Source of the DNA: Bryopsis sp. KO-2023
Lineage: Eukaryota; Chlorophyta; Ulvophyceae; Bryopsidales; Bryopsidaceae
Assembly: GCA_030272585.1 (NCBI GenBank)
Contig: BSYQ01000001.1
Location: 248,001 to 312,000 of the forward strand
DNA length: 64,000 nucleotides
Direction of reading: 5' to 3'
Positions 33,010 to 43,195 of the stretch are shown here, one piece after another. Numbering within the stretch: the stretch's first letter is position 1; each line of letters begins with the position of its first letter. The notes under the pieces were generated by a model. It was not told where the DNA came from and did no database searches. It was given only the letters and a program-made list of their open reading frames with translations. The position numbers and the translations under genes are program-made.

Positions 33010-33690
33010 CGCAATCCATCCGTACCACCAGTCAATTGGTCTCCGGATGGTATGGTCGTCCTTTCCTTAGTTGAACGCCCCACTTCTGTAGAAGTTCTGC
33101 CATTTCATTTCTTTCCCCTTTTTCCGCTGTTTTGTTTTCTCCCAAGCTCTCAACAATATATGCTGCCGTAGTGGATGAAGTCCCTTAGGCGCTTTCTCTC
33201 TCTCATGCTGCCGTAGCGGATATAGTTCCTTAGGCGCTTTTTTAACTCTCTCTGCAGTTATGGCACGTCTGCCACACTTGCTCTTCCTCTTTTGATATAT
33301 AACTCTTGCTGCTGTGCAGCTGCTGCACTCTTCTGGCTTAATCCTCTCCCGCCGATGTGCGCATTCTGTCTGTGGATATCTCGAACCACAGACTATCGTT
33401 GTTCCTCATTTGGCACCTGTCACCATTCTCTTTCTCTGCTCAAGTACTTGAGTGGGTGAGCATCTCCTGCTACCCTTCAATATCGTCGACTTCTTCTGTG
33501 CACTTTTGCCTCAGCCTGTCTCCCAGCAGGCAAATCCTTTCTTTCCAAATATTTCATTTGATCCTTATCCATCCATTGATCCACTTTTTCCCCCTTGATC
33601 TTTTGCAACAACAATGGTAGGCAAGAAATATGCAAAAACCTCACAAAATTCAAGTGTCCCCTACCACTGTTGAGTACTTCCATTGGGACA
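33010..33690 (-). pseudogene. Element A integrase remnant
   Basis: Pieces of the integrase N-terminus are readable (KVDQWMDKDQMKYL, zinc-domain region with WQTC), followed by frameshifts. The middle of the catalytic core is missing. The end of the core reappears (LRKGRPYHPETN) and meets a TGA where the intact gene has a Gly codon before the catalytic Glu. No functional enzyme is possible. Confidence 0.75.
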
Positions 33691-33736
33691 ACAATGGTTG
33701 CACCTTGTCAGCTCTGATCTGGGGTTCCATAGTAAA

Positions 33737-35752
33737 TCATGGACGAAGCGCTGTGGAACCACTGACTATTGGATGGTCCAGCGGAACTGGAAGCCTTGTC
33801 AGTGCATCCGCATTTGCGTTACTCTTCCCAGCGCGGAACTCAATCGTGAAATCAAACTCTTGTAGGCGGAGTGCCCACCTCATCAGTTTCCCCGTCAGTT
33901 TGGTACCCGTCATCAACCATTGTAAGGCTCTTTGATCAGTCTGCAGCACAAATTCCGTTCCGTAGATGTATGGCCGAAATAAGGTGCAAGCCCACACCAC
34001 TGCTAGGCACTCCCCTTCCACTGCAGAATAATTCCTCTCAGCAGGATTGAGCCTTTTGCTGGCATAAGCCACCACATGCTCTCTCCCTTGCTCATCCTTT
34101 TGACAGAGTACTGCCCCCACAGCCTGGCTGCTCCAGTCTGTTTGCAGAATGTATGGTAGGTGTGGCTGTGGTGGAGCCAGGACTGGTTGATCGGTAATGC
34201 TTTTCTTCAGCCTCTCAAATGCTTGTTGGTGGCGTTCCCTCCATTCAAATGGCACATCCTTCTTCAACAATTCTGTCAGGGGTGCAGCGATCTTCGCGTA
34301 GTCGCGCACAAATCTCCTGTAGTAAGAAGTTAGGCCAAGGAATGAACGAAGTCCGGCCACATCCACTGGTGGCACTTGCATCTCCACTGTCGCCACCTTT
34401 TTTGGATTCATTTTTATTTCCCCCTTGCCCACAATGTGGCCCAAGTATAGCAGCTCCTCAAACCCGAAGTCCGATTTCCTTGGGCTGATCCTCAGGTTGG
34501 CCTCCTTCAACCGCTGCAGCACCTCTGCCAGGATCTCCTGATGCTTTTCCCAGGTCTCCGCATAGATGATGATATCATCCAGGTATACGATCACCCCCTT
34601 CCACAGCATGGGTCCTAGCACCTCGTTCATCATCCTCTGGAAGGTCGCTGGGGCGTTACTGAGCCCGAAGGGCATCACTACGAACTCATACAGCCCCTCC
34701 TGAGTAATGAAAGCCGTTTTCTCCGCGGAGGCGGTGCTCATCCTGACCTGCCAATACCCTGACCTCAAATCCAGAGCGGTAAAGAATTTGGCCTCCGAAA
34801 ACTGGTTGATCGCGTCCTCAATCCTCGGGAGGGGAAAGCTATCTCGGGTGGTCACCTTGTTAAGCTTGCGGTAATCAACGCAGAACCGCACCGACCCATC
34901 TGGCTTTGGGACCAAGACGATCGGTGAGGCCCACGGGGACTTTGACTTCCGCACCACTCCATCCAGGAGCATCCTCGCCACCTCCGATTTTACTACCTGG
35001 TTCTCCGCAAAGCTGAACCGGTAGGGATTCTGCCTGATGGGGGGATGATCTCCGGTGGGGATCTCGTGGTATAAGATGTTGGTTTGCCCGACTTGATCCG
35101 AGGACCAAGCACAGGCATCGGGGTACTGCTGCAGAAGATCCAGCAGCTCTTTTCTTTGGTGGGGGGTAAGATGGGGACTAATTTTCAGTTCTTCCAATTT
35201 TCCTCTAAGTGACACCTTTCTCTCTTCTCTTTCCTTTTCTGTGGCAAACGTTTTATTTTCTACATCAGAAGTCCCAAGGGGAACCACCCCTGCCCAAATC
35301 TGGTTTTCCTGCAGCTGAACTGCTGTCTGTCCCATTTCTTTCAACCCAAACTTTTCTTTTCTTTTTCCTTTTTCTTTCTTTTCTCTTCCCAATTCTTTTT
35401 CAGCTGCTTCCCCTTCCCTTGAATTTTCCCTTCTTTTCTTTTCTTCTTCCCCTTTTATCTCTTGTCTCACCAGAATTTCTGCTTCCACTGTTTTACTATG
35501 GTTCAAACACTGCATGGCCCATGAGTCTGGCCACAGACTTCTGGCCCTTTCTACCTCTTGTGTTTGGCGTTGCATTCTCTCTTCCTGCTCCTTGATCCTC
35601 CTGCCTGCTCGACGCCACTGTTCTCGCCTACCCGCACGTTTGCCCCTCCTCCTTCTCCTCTTTCCCCTTTTATTTCTCCTCTCAGGACCGACCCACTCTC
35701 GCCACCCCTTCAGGTGTCGCCGAAGGAGGACGTCGGTGGCCGGCCCACTCAA
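33737..35752 (-). CDS. Element A pol: reverse transcriptase and RNase H
   Basis: The frame of about 671 residues lies -1 to gag-protease. A basic, charged N-terminal part (KRGKRRRRRGKR) is followed by Ty3/gypsy RT: KSPWASPIVLVPKPDGSVR, FCVDYRKLNK, FTALDLRSGYWQV, MPFGLSNAPATFQRM and VIVYLDDIIIY. The connection (SFLGLTSYYRRF) and RNase H follow (LQTDWSSQAVGAVL, YSAVEGECLAVV and FVLQTDQRAL). The frame ends at STALRP and a stop, as in B and C, so integrase is in a separate frame. The protein looks intact. Confidence 0.92.
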   Translation of the reverse strand: MSGPATDVLLRRHLKGWREWVGPERRNKRGKRRRRRGKRAGRREQWRRAGRRIKEQEERMQRQTQEVERARSLWPDSWAMQCLNHSKTVEAEILVRQEIKGEEEKKRRENSREGEAAEKELGREKKEKGKRKEKFGLKEMGQTAVQLQENQIWAGVVPLGTSDVENKTFATEKEREERKVSLRGKLEELKISPHLTPHQRKELLDLLQQYPDACAWSSDQVGQTNILYHEIPTGDHPPIRQNPYRFSFAENQVVKSEVARMLLDGVVRKSKSPWASPIVLVPKPDGSVRFCVDYRKLNKVTTRDSFPLPRIEDAINQFSEAKFFTALDLRSGYWQVRMSTASAEKTAFITQEGLYEFVVMPFGLSNAPATFQRMMNEVLGPMLWKGVIVYLDDIIIYAETWEKHQEILAEVLQRLKEANLRISPRKSDFGFEELLYLGHIVGKGEIKMNPKKVATVEMQVPPVDVAGLRSFLGLTSYYRRFVRDYAKIAAPLTELLKKDVPFEWRERHQQAFERLKKSITDQPVLAPPQPHLPYILQTDWSSQAVGAVLCQKDEQGREHVVAYASKRLNPAERNYSAVEGECLAVVWACTLFRPYIYGTEFVLQTDQRALQWLMTGTKLTGKLMRWALRLQEFDFTIEFRAGKSNANADALTRLPVPLDHPIVSGSTALRP

Positions 35753-36496
35753 AAATCCGAAGTGGTATAGCTTATCACCTCACTCCCTCCTTTCCCTCCG
35801 GTTGCGGCCGTTGCTGCTGGCACTCCTGCTGCAGGCACTCCTTTCGGTCTCCATGCTTGTGCACTCTCCCGGAAGTAATCCAAAAGCTTTTTGAGCTCCT
35901 CCTTTTCTTGTTGTTTCAGTGCCTCCCGCCTCCGCATGTATTCCTCTGTTACACCATTCCTTCTCCCCTGTTTTCCTTCCCTTCGCAGTGTTTCCTCCAA
36001 ACTCCCTTCGTTCTCTTTTTGTATTTTCAAATGGTGCCCTCTTCTTGCATCCAGTAACTCCATCTCTTGCTGGTGGAGGTGTGAGGCTGCTGCCTCACTC
36101 ATCCCGTTCTCCCGACGCATGGTGTAGCACTCTTGCAGCACCCTTGCTTGGTAGTATGTAAGCCGGAGGGTCGGTGGATGTCGACTGGCGGCGTTGGGCT
36201 GGTTCAGATCATCATGAGTCGTCCTTGAGTTTGGCTGCAAAAGTTCCCCGGTAGAAGGGGGTGGTTGTGCTGGTGCAGGACTGGATTCTTCGATGTGGCG
36301 GAGGGTCTGGTAGACAGAGACGACTGCAGCAGTTGCAGGCGTTACAGAGTGGATGAACTCGATCGGCACGCCACCCATGCGTTGTCCCGCCATGTACGGA
36401 GTGAGCTTTTTGCGCCCGTAGTCGATTTCCGCCCCCGCTTCCCCTAGCCACGGAGTCCCAATGATCAGGGACAAATGCTTGTTCTCCACTACATGG
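35749..36496 (-). pseudogene. Element A gag-protease, second fragment
   Basis: The sequence resumes after B with the protease end (HVVENKHLSLIIGTPWLG). A Pro-rich stretch and a charged helical region follow (MRRREALKQQEKEELKKLL), probably a coiled coil before pol. The frame ends with TGA 35749-35751, next to the GGATTTT heptamer. Confidence 0.85.
35752..35758 (-). promoter_or_regulatory. Candidate -1 frameshift site of element A
   Basis: G GAT TTT directly before TGA on the minus strand; pol is in the -1 frame and has no ATG near its start. The arrangement is identical in B. The heptamer belongs to the GGA-TTTT class known to shift in some viruses. Confidence 0.6.
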
Positions 36497-36502
36497 CACG
36501 GT

Positions 36503-37100
36503 TGTAACCAACAAATGGCGTCGTCCTGACCGCTGGGGTCACCCCTGCAGCTGGAGTAACGGTTGCAGAGTCGTTCTTTGCAGAAATAGAACGGAAGAAG
36601 TGGGGACAGCCCCTTGGGTTTGATCACACGGGTTCACAATAGCACTCTTCACTCAAGACCCTCCCTCAAAGCTCTTTTACAACAACCCAAAGTCCGAACT
36701 CAAACAAAACAAGAAGATCCACACCAAGAAGAATACAATACCCTAAGATCAGCCATTTAAATAGGCTGCAGCCTGACTCACCCTTGTCCCATTGATCGCC
36801 TAGGATCCCACCTACTGATTAAGACAACCTAACCCATCAAGCCTAACTGATCTTTCTAACCACCCAAAGTCCACTCACTCCCTCAGTACCAATCCCTAGG
36901 ACTGTCCAACCTAGTCAACCTTGTAGCTGAACTGCTACCTCTAGGCTGTGGTGGGACTGCTATGGCAGGACTGCCCTGGGTGACTGTAAACCCCACTCAA
37001 ACCTTGTAAGACTGCCCTAACTACCTCCCCTCTACTCGACAGCACTCTGGCCCTGGCCAGTGTGACGAAATCGGTGGAGGCGACGTGGTTGGGGGTTACA
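36503..37100 (-). repeat. 3' LTR of element B
   Basis: TGTAACC...GGTTACA, 598 bp, identical by eye to the right copy over 590 bases. It shares a core with the A and C LTRs around TATTTAAA (36756-36763, minus strand), a candidate TATA box. Confidence 0.92.
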
Positions 37101-37109
37101 GCTGTAACC
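37094..37109. promoter_or_regulatory. 16 bp palindrome at the polypurine tract / U3 junction of B
   Basis: GGTTACAGCTGTAACC, as in A and C. Confidence 0.85.
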
Positions 37110-37851
37110 ACTCCCCTCTTCCCTTAACTTTTGTCCCCAAAAGTTTAACACTCCCCTCGGAACTTCTTCTATGCCTGGTCTATAGTTGTTAGCTAGTTGT
37201 TCCCAGAACTTTTCCAAAAAGTATCAACAAGAAAATGTTTCGCTTAACTGCCTGACTGGCTACTATGTCTGTAGACGTAGTGCTCAGAAACACAAAACAA
37301 GTGCCCATTGTTACTGCAGATCCATTTTATTTTTAATTTCCACAGCAAAACTGTTCAAGGACATCAAAATGTAAACTAACAATGTTGTTCCTCAAACAGG
37401 TCCCCCCTTTTTTTTTTTTTTAAATCACAGCCATCAGCTGTTCTTTAAACCCAGCAGGACTGTTCAAAGAGCACTCGAATGTAAACCAGTGGTGCTGCAC
37501 TTCAATCAGTTCCCCCTTTCTTTTTTTTTTTTCATAGCTAACAGCTGTTCTTTCACCCCTATAGGTCAAAGTGACCAGTTTGTCCTTGTTTGTCCCTTGT
37601 TTACCCCCCTTTTCTTCCCCAGTTCTCTATTGAGCTCAAAAAGTATCAAAAGAAAAGTTCTTTTCTTTATCAACTGACTGAATACTATTCCTGCAGAAAT
37701 AGTATCCAAGAACAAAGTAGAACCAAAAACAAAATAAAAACCCACCCACTGCTGCTGCAGAAATACAGCAATACCAAACAAAACAACAATACAAAACAAA
37801 ACAAAACCAGAAAATACCATATTGTATTTCGCGATCCATCCGTACCACTAG
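37101..37851 (-). other. Element B 3' untranslated region with polypurine tract
   Basis: Non-coding and closely related to the matching part of A. The polypurine tract AAGGGAAGAGGGGAGT precedes the LTR on the minus strand. Confidence 0.65.
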
Positions 37852-38524
37852 TCAATCGGTCTCCGAATGGTATGGTCGTCCTTTCCTTAGTTGAACGCCC
37901 GGCTTCTGTAGAAGTTCTGCCACTTCATTTCTTTCTCCTCTCTCCGCTGTAAGCAAGGTGATGAGGTCCACTCCCAATCTCTCCCAAGCTCTCAACGGTA
38001 TATGCTGCCGTAATGGATGAAGTCCCTTAGGCGCTTTCTCTCTCCCATGCTGCCGTAATGGATATAGTTCCTTAGGCGCTTTCTGACTCTCTCTGCAGTT
38101 ATGGCACGTCTGCCACACTTGCTCTTCCTCTTTTGATATATAACTCTTGCTGCAGTGCAGCTGCTGCACTCCTCTGGCTCAATCCTCTCCCGCCGATGTG
38201 CGCATTCTGTCTGTGGATATCTCGAACCACAGACTATCGTTGTTCCTCATTTGGCACCTGTCGCCATTCTCTTTCTCTGCTCAAGTACTTGAGTGGGTGA
38301 GCATCTCCTGCTACCCTTCAATATCGTCGACTTCTTCTGTGCACTTTTGCCTTAGCTTGTCTCCCAGCAGGCAAATCCTTTCTTTCCAAATATTTCATTT
38401 GATCCTTATCCATCCATTGATCCACTTTTTCCCCCTTGATCTCTTGCAACAACAATGGTAGGCAAGAAATATGCAAAAACCTCACAAAATTCAAGTGTCC
38501 CCTACCACTGTTGAGTACTTCCAT
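37852..38524 (-). pseudogene. Element B integrase remnant with core deletion
   Basis: The HHCC region survives in part (WQTCHNCRESQKAP). The first catalytic Asp block is readable (RLGVDLITL). The sequence then jumps at GERNEVAELL to the end of the core, so the second catalytic Asp region is gone. A stop follows GRPYHSETD just before the catalytic Glu. The deletion junction corresponds to that in A. Confidence 0.8.
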
Positions 38525-38577
38525 TGGGACAACAATGGTTGCACCTTGTCAGCTCTGATCTGGGGTTCCATAGTAAA

Positions 38578-40593
38578 TCATGGACGAAGCGCTGTGGAAC
38601 CACTGACTATTGGATGGTCCAGCGGAACTGGAAGCCTTGTCAGTGCATCCGCATTTGCGTTACTCTTCCCAGCGCGGAACTCAATCGTGAAATCAAACTC
38701 TTGTAGGCGGAGTGCCCACCTCATCAGTTTCCCCGTCAGTTTGGTACCCGTCATCAACCATTGTAAGGCTCTTTGATCAGTCTGCAGCACAAATTCCGTT
38801 CCGTAGATGTATGGCCGAAATAAGGTGCAAGCCCACACCACTGCTAGGCACTCCCCTTCCACTGCAGAATAATTCCTCTCAGCAGGATTGAGTCTTTTGC
38901 TGGCATAAGCCACCACATGCTCTCTCCCTTGCTCATCCTTTTGACAGAGTACTGCCCCCACAGCCTGGCTGCTCCAGTCTGTTTGCAGAATGTATGGTAG
39001 GTGTGGCTGTGGTGGAGCCAGGACTGGTTGATCGGTAATGCTTTTCTTCAGCCTCTCAAATGCTTGTTGGTGGCGTTCCCTCCATTCAAATGGCACATCC
39101 TTCTTCAACAACTCCGTCAGAGGTGCAGCGATCCTTGCATAGTCGCGCACAAATCTCCTGTAGTAAGAAGTAAGGCCCAGGAAGGACCGCAAAGTAGACA
39201 CATCCACCGGTGGCTCCTGCATCTCCACTGTGGCTACCTTCTTCGGGTTCATTTTGATTTCCCCTTTCCCCACGATGTGGCCCAAGTACAGCAGCTCCTC
39301 AAACCCGAAGTCCGATTTCCTCGGGCTGATCCTCAGGTTGGCCTCCTTCAACCGCTGCAGCACTTCTGCCAGGATCTCCTGATGCTTTTCCCAGGTCTCC
39401 GCATAGATGATAATGTCATCCAGGTACACGATCACCCCCTTCCACAGCATGGGTCCCAGTACCTCGTTCATCATCCTTTGGAAGGTCGCTGGGGCGTTAC
39501 TGAGCCCGAAGGGCATCACTACGAACTCATACAGCCCCTCCTGGGTAATGAAAGCCGTTTTCTCCGCGGAGGCAGTGCTCATCCTGACCTGCCAATACCC
39601 TGATCTCAAATCCAGCGCGGTAAAGAATTTGGCCTCCGAAAATTGGTTGATCGCATCCTCTATCCTCGGGAGAGGAAAGCTATCTCGGGTGGTCACCTTG
39701 TTAAGCTTGCGGTAATCAACGCAGAACCGCACCGACCCATCTGGCTTTGGAACCAAGACGATCGGTGAGGCCCATGGGGACTTTGACTTCCGCACCACTC
39801 CATCCAGGAGCATCCTCGCCACCTCCGATTTTACCACCCGGTTCTCCGCGTAACTGAACCTGTAGGGGTTCTGCCTGATGGGGGGATGATCTCCGGTGGG
39901 AATCTCGTGGTATAAGAGGTTGGTTTGCCCGACCTGATCCGAGGACCAAGCACAGGCATCGGGGTACTGCTGCAGAAGATCCAGCAGTTCCTTTCTTTGG
40001 TGGGGGGTTAGATGGGGACTAATTTTCAGTTCTTCCAATTTTTCTCTAAGTGACACCTTTTCCTCCTTTCTTTCCTTTTCTGTGGCAAACGTTTTGTTTT
40101 CTACATCAGAAGTCCCAAGGGGAACCACCCCTGCCCAAATCTGGTTTTCCTGCAGCTGAACTGCTGTCTGTCCCATTTCTTTCAACCCAAACTTTTCTTT
40201 TCTTTTTCCTTTTTCTTTCTTTTCTCTTCCCAATTCTTTTTCAGCTGCTTCCCCTTCCCTTGAATTTTCCCTTCTTTTCTTTTCTTCTTCTCCTTTTATC
40301 TCTTGTCTCACCAGAATTTCTGCTTCCACTGTTTTACTATGGTTCAAACACTGCATGGCCCATGAGTCTGGCCACAGACTTCTGGCCCTTTCTACCTCTT
40401 GTGTTTGGCGTTGCATTCTCCATTCTTGCTCCTTGATCCGCCTCCCTGATCGACGCCATTGCTCTTTCCGTCCCCCACGTTTGCCACGTCTCCTCCTTTT
40501 CCTTTTCCTTTTATTTCGTTTTTCTGGACCGACCCACTCCCGCCACCCCTTCAGGTGTCGCCGAAGGAGGACGTCGGTGGCCGGCCCACTCAA
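38578..40593 (-). CDS. Element B pol: reverse transcriptase and RNase H
   Basis: The frame of about 671 residues is closely similar to A pol over its whole length, with the most change in the basic N-terminal segment. The RT core with FCVDYRKLNK, FGLSNAPATF and YLDDIIIY and the RNase H motifs are intact. It stops at STALRP like A and C. Confidence 0.92.
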   Translation of the reverse strand: MSGPATDVLLRRHLKGWREWVGPEKRNKRKRKRRRRGKRGGRKEQWRRSGRRIKEQEWRMQRQTQEVERARSLWPDSWAMQCLNHSKTVEAEILVRQEIKGEEEKKRRENSREGEAAEKELGREKKEKGKRKEKFGLKEMGQTAVQLQENQIWAGVVPLGTSDVENKTFATEKERKEEKVSLREKLEELKISPHLTPHQRKELLDLLQQYPDACAWSSDQVGQTNLLYHEIPTGDHPPIRQNPYRFSYAENRVVKSEVARMLLDGVVRKSKSPWASPIVLVPKPDGSVRFCVDYRKLNKVTTRDSFPLPRIEDAINQFSEAKFFTALDLRSGYWQVRMSTASAEKTAFITQEGLYEFVVMPFGLSNAPATFQRMMNEVLGPMLWKGVIVYLDDIIIYAETWEKHQEILAEVLQRLKEANLRISPRKSDFGFEELLYLGHIVGKGEIKMNPKKVATVEMQEPPVDVSTLRSFLGLTSYYRRFVRDYARIAAPLTELLKKDVPFEWRERHQQAFERLKKSITDQPVLAPPQPHLPYILQTDWSSQAVGAVLCQKDEQGREHVVAYASKRLNPAERNYSAVEGECLAVVWACTLFRPYIYGTEFVLQTDQRALQWLMTGTKLTGKLMRWALRLQEFDFTIEFRAGKSNANADALTRLPVPLDHPIVSGSTALRP

Positions 40594-42110
40594 AAATCCG
40601 AAGTGGTATAGCTTATCACCTCACTCCCTCCTTTCCCTCCGGTTGCGGCCGTTGCTGCTGGCACTCCTGCTGCAGGCACTCCTTTCGGTCTCCATGCTTG
40701 TGCACTCTCCCGGAAGTAATCCAAAAGCTTTTTGAGCTCCTCCTTTTCTTGTTGTTTCAGTGCCTCCCGCCTCCGCATGTATTCCTCTGTTACACCATTC
40801 CTTCTCCCCTGTTTTCCTTCCCTTTGCAGTGTTTCCTCCAAACTCCCTTCGTTCTCTTTTTGTATTTTCAAATGGTGCCCTCTTCTTGCATCCAGTAACT
40901 CCATCTCTTGCTGGTGGAGGTGTGAGGCTGCTGCCTCACTCATCCCGTTCTCCCGACGCATGGTGTAGCACTCTTGCAGCACCCTTGCTTGGTAGTATGT
41001 AAGCCGGAGGGTCGGTGGATGTCGACTGGCGGCGTTGGGCTGGTTCAGACCATCATGAGTCGTCCTTGAGTTTGGCTGCAAAAGTTCCCCGGTAGAAGAG
41101 GGTGGTTGGGCTGGTGCAGGACTGGGTTCTTCGATGTGGCGGAGGGTCTGGTAGATAGAAACGACTGCAGCAGTTGCAGGTGTTACAGAGTGGATGAACT
41201 CGATCGGCACGCCACCCATGCGCTGTCCCGCCACGTATGGAGTGAGCTTTTTGAGCCCGTAGTCAATCTCGGTGCCGGTTTTAGCCAACCATGGAGTCCC
41301 AATGATTAGGGACAAATGCTTGTTCTCCACTACATGGCACGGTACCATTTGTTTGCATTGTCCAAGGGCAATGGGTAGAGCGGGGATGTACCCTACTGCC
41401 TGCCGAGTCTCTCCATTGCAGTCCCGGTAACGCCCTCTTGGTTCCTCCATAAGGTGTGCTAACCCCGTTTGTGTTAAGAGTTTTTTGGATATCACACAGG
41501 CACTCGCTCCGGTGTCAATGATTGCTCCTGGCACTTTAGTTTCCATCACTTTGGCTGTGGCTGTTGTGACTGCAAATGTGCTTGTCCTGTCCACTCCTGC
41601 CATGGTGGTAACTGCCGGGACTTTTGCCTTGGGCACCCTCAATGCTTTCAGCCAAGCATCAATCAGCTCCGGATGATGTTGACAGAGTTTGGCCATGGAA
41701 ACTTCCGCCGTCAGTCCTTCCACAAACTTCTTGGCCTCCGCCTTAGTAAACATGCGCTTCTTCTTTGGCTCCATTGTTGATTTCTTGACCATCTTCTTTT
41801 TCTTTGCCATGGTATTTCTCGGCGATGGTACTTGCATCGGTCTATGCATCAATGGCAACATCACAACTGATTTGGATCCTTGTGGCACATCTTCTGGTTT
41901 TGGCACACCTTCTGGTTTCGGCACATCTTCCGGTTCAAGCACTTGCTTTGGAATCTCTTTTGGCTCTTTCTTGGTTTCAGGGTCTGGCTCCTCTTTCGGT
42001 TCCTCCATTTCAACATCCTCTGTAGCATTTGGTTGAGGATCTGCGGGTATGGGAGTGGTATCCATAGGAGTCCCTCCATTGCTTCCTTGGGCACTGTCCA
42101 TTGCTCTGTT
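40590..42110 (-). pseudogene. Element B gag-protease, second fragment
   Basis: The frame resumes after C with DNRAMDSAQGSNGGTP, passes a Glu/Pro-rich and then Lys-rich linker (MAKKKKMVKKST), and reaches the retropepsin site IIDTGASACVISKKLL and the LIIGTPWL block. Unlike in A the protease is uninterrupted here. The frame ends at the same GGATTTT-TGA junction. Confidence 0.87.
40593..40599 (-). promoter_or_regulatory. Candidate -1 frameshift site of element B
   Basis: G GAT TTT then TGA, identical in sequence and frame relation to that of A. Confidence 0.6.
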
Positions 42111-42116
42111 ATCGAC

Positions 42117-42645
42117 TGTAACCCCAAACCACGTCGCCTCCACCGATTTCGTCACACTGGCCAAGGCCAGAGTGCTATCGGGTAGAGGAGGGGTAGTTAG
42201 GACAGTCCAGCCACAGTCTGGAAGTAGCAGTCCAGCTGCGGAAATGGCTAGGTTGGACGGTCCTAGGGGTAGACTAAGGGAAGGGATTGAGGGAGGTTAG
42301 GAAGATCAGCTAGGTTTGATAGGTTAGGTAGTCCCCATCGGTAGGTGGGATCCTAGGTGATCAGTGGGACTAGGGTGAGTCAGGCGGCAGCCTATTTAAA
42401 TGGCTGATCTTAGGTTATTGGACATTCTGGGTGAGGTTTTTGTGTTTATTCGAGTTTGGACCTTTATTGATTGTTGTAAGAAAGCTTGTGTGAAGAGTCC
42501 TGAGTAAGGTGCCTTGCAAAGGCCGTGTGATCAACTTCAAGAGGGGCTGTCCCCACTTCCGCCGTTCCCGTTCTGCAGAAACGCCATCACCACCGTTAAG
42601 TACGGCTGCAGGGGTGACCCCAGCGGTCAAGGTTACCCTATTGGG
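42117..42645 (+). repeat. 5' LTR of element C
   Basis: Starts TGTAACC. It matches the right LTR for 526 bases and then changes at CTATT into GGG and the primer-binding site. TATTTAAA at 42393-42400 is a candidate TATA box. Confidence 0.92.
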
Positions 42646-42657
42646 TGGTTTCGGAGC
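42646..42657 (+). other. Primer-binding site of element C
   Basis: TGGTTTCGGAGC after the 5' LTR. Confidence 0.85.
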
Positions 42658-42984
42658 CAACAAGGAGACTTTTTAGCTCTCCTGATCCAAGGAAGAACCA
42701 AGGAAGGCTTGCAACCCTTAGCAAGGGTCGAGACAAGTGCAAGGGAGGTCTTTCCCTAGTGGAAGTGAAGTGAGCACTTGCAGGAGTGAAGAGAAGGACC
42801 TACAGGGGTATTCGCTCCTCAAAGGAACACAAGGTCGAGCTTGAGTCGCTCAAAAGGTTAAAGAGAAGGCGAAGAAGTTCTGTGGTTCTTGGGATCTGTG
42901 TTAGGTTAAGATCTTAACCTAAGGGTTGGTCAGGAGTGCGCTTGCGCCGCTTTTGTCTTGTTTTTCTGTGAGTTGCGTGGTGGC

Positions 42985-43195
42985 GTTTTCAAAAGAAACG
43001 AGAGGCGAGAGTTGGTGCTGTGTAGCTACTGCCGAGGTTTTATAGGTTTTCGTTTCCAGTGGTGTTTCGCAGTAGGAGTGGTATTGCCGTTTTGCAAAAG
43101 AAGCAAGAAGGCGAGAGTCAGTGTTGTGTAGCGACTGCCGAGGTTTTATAGGTTTTCGTTTGCAGTGGCGTTTTCCGAAGTAGGAGTGTTGACTG
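42985..43195 (+). repeat. 104 bp tandem duplication in C
   Basis: The block with GCCGAGGTTTTATAGGTTTT occurs near 43032 and 43136, with some divergence. Confidence 0.75.
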
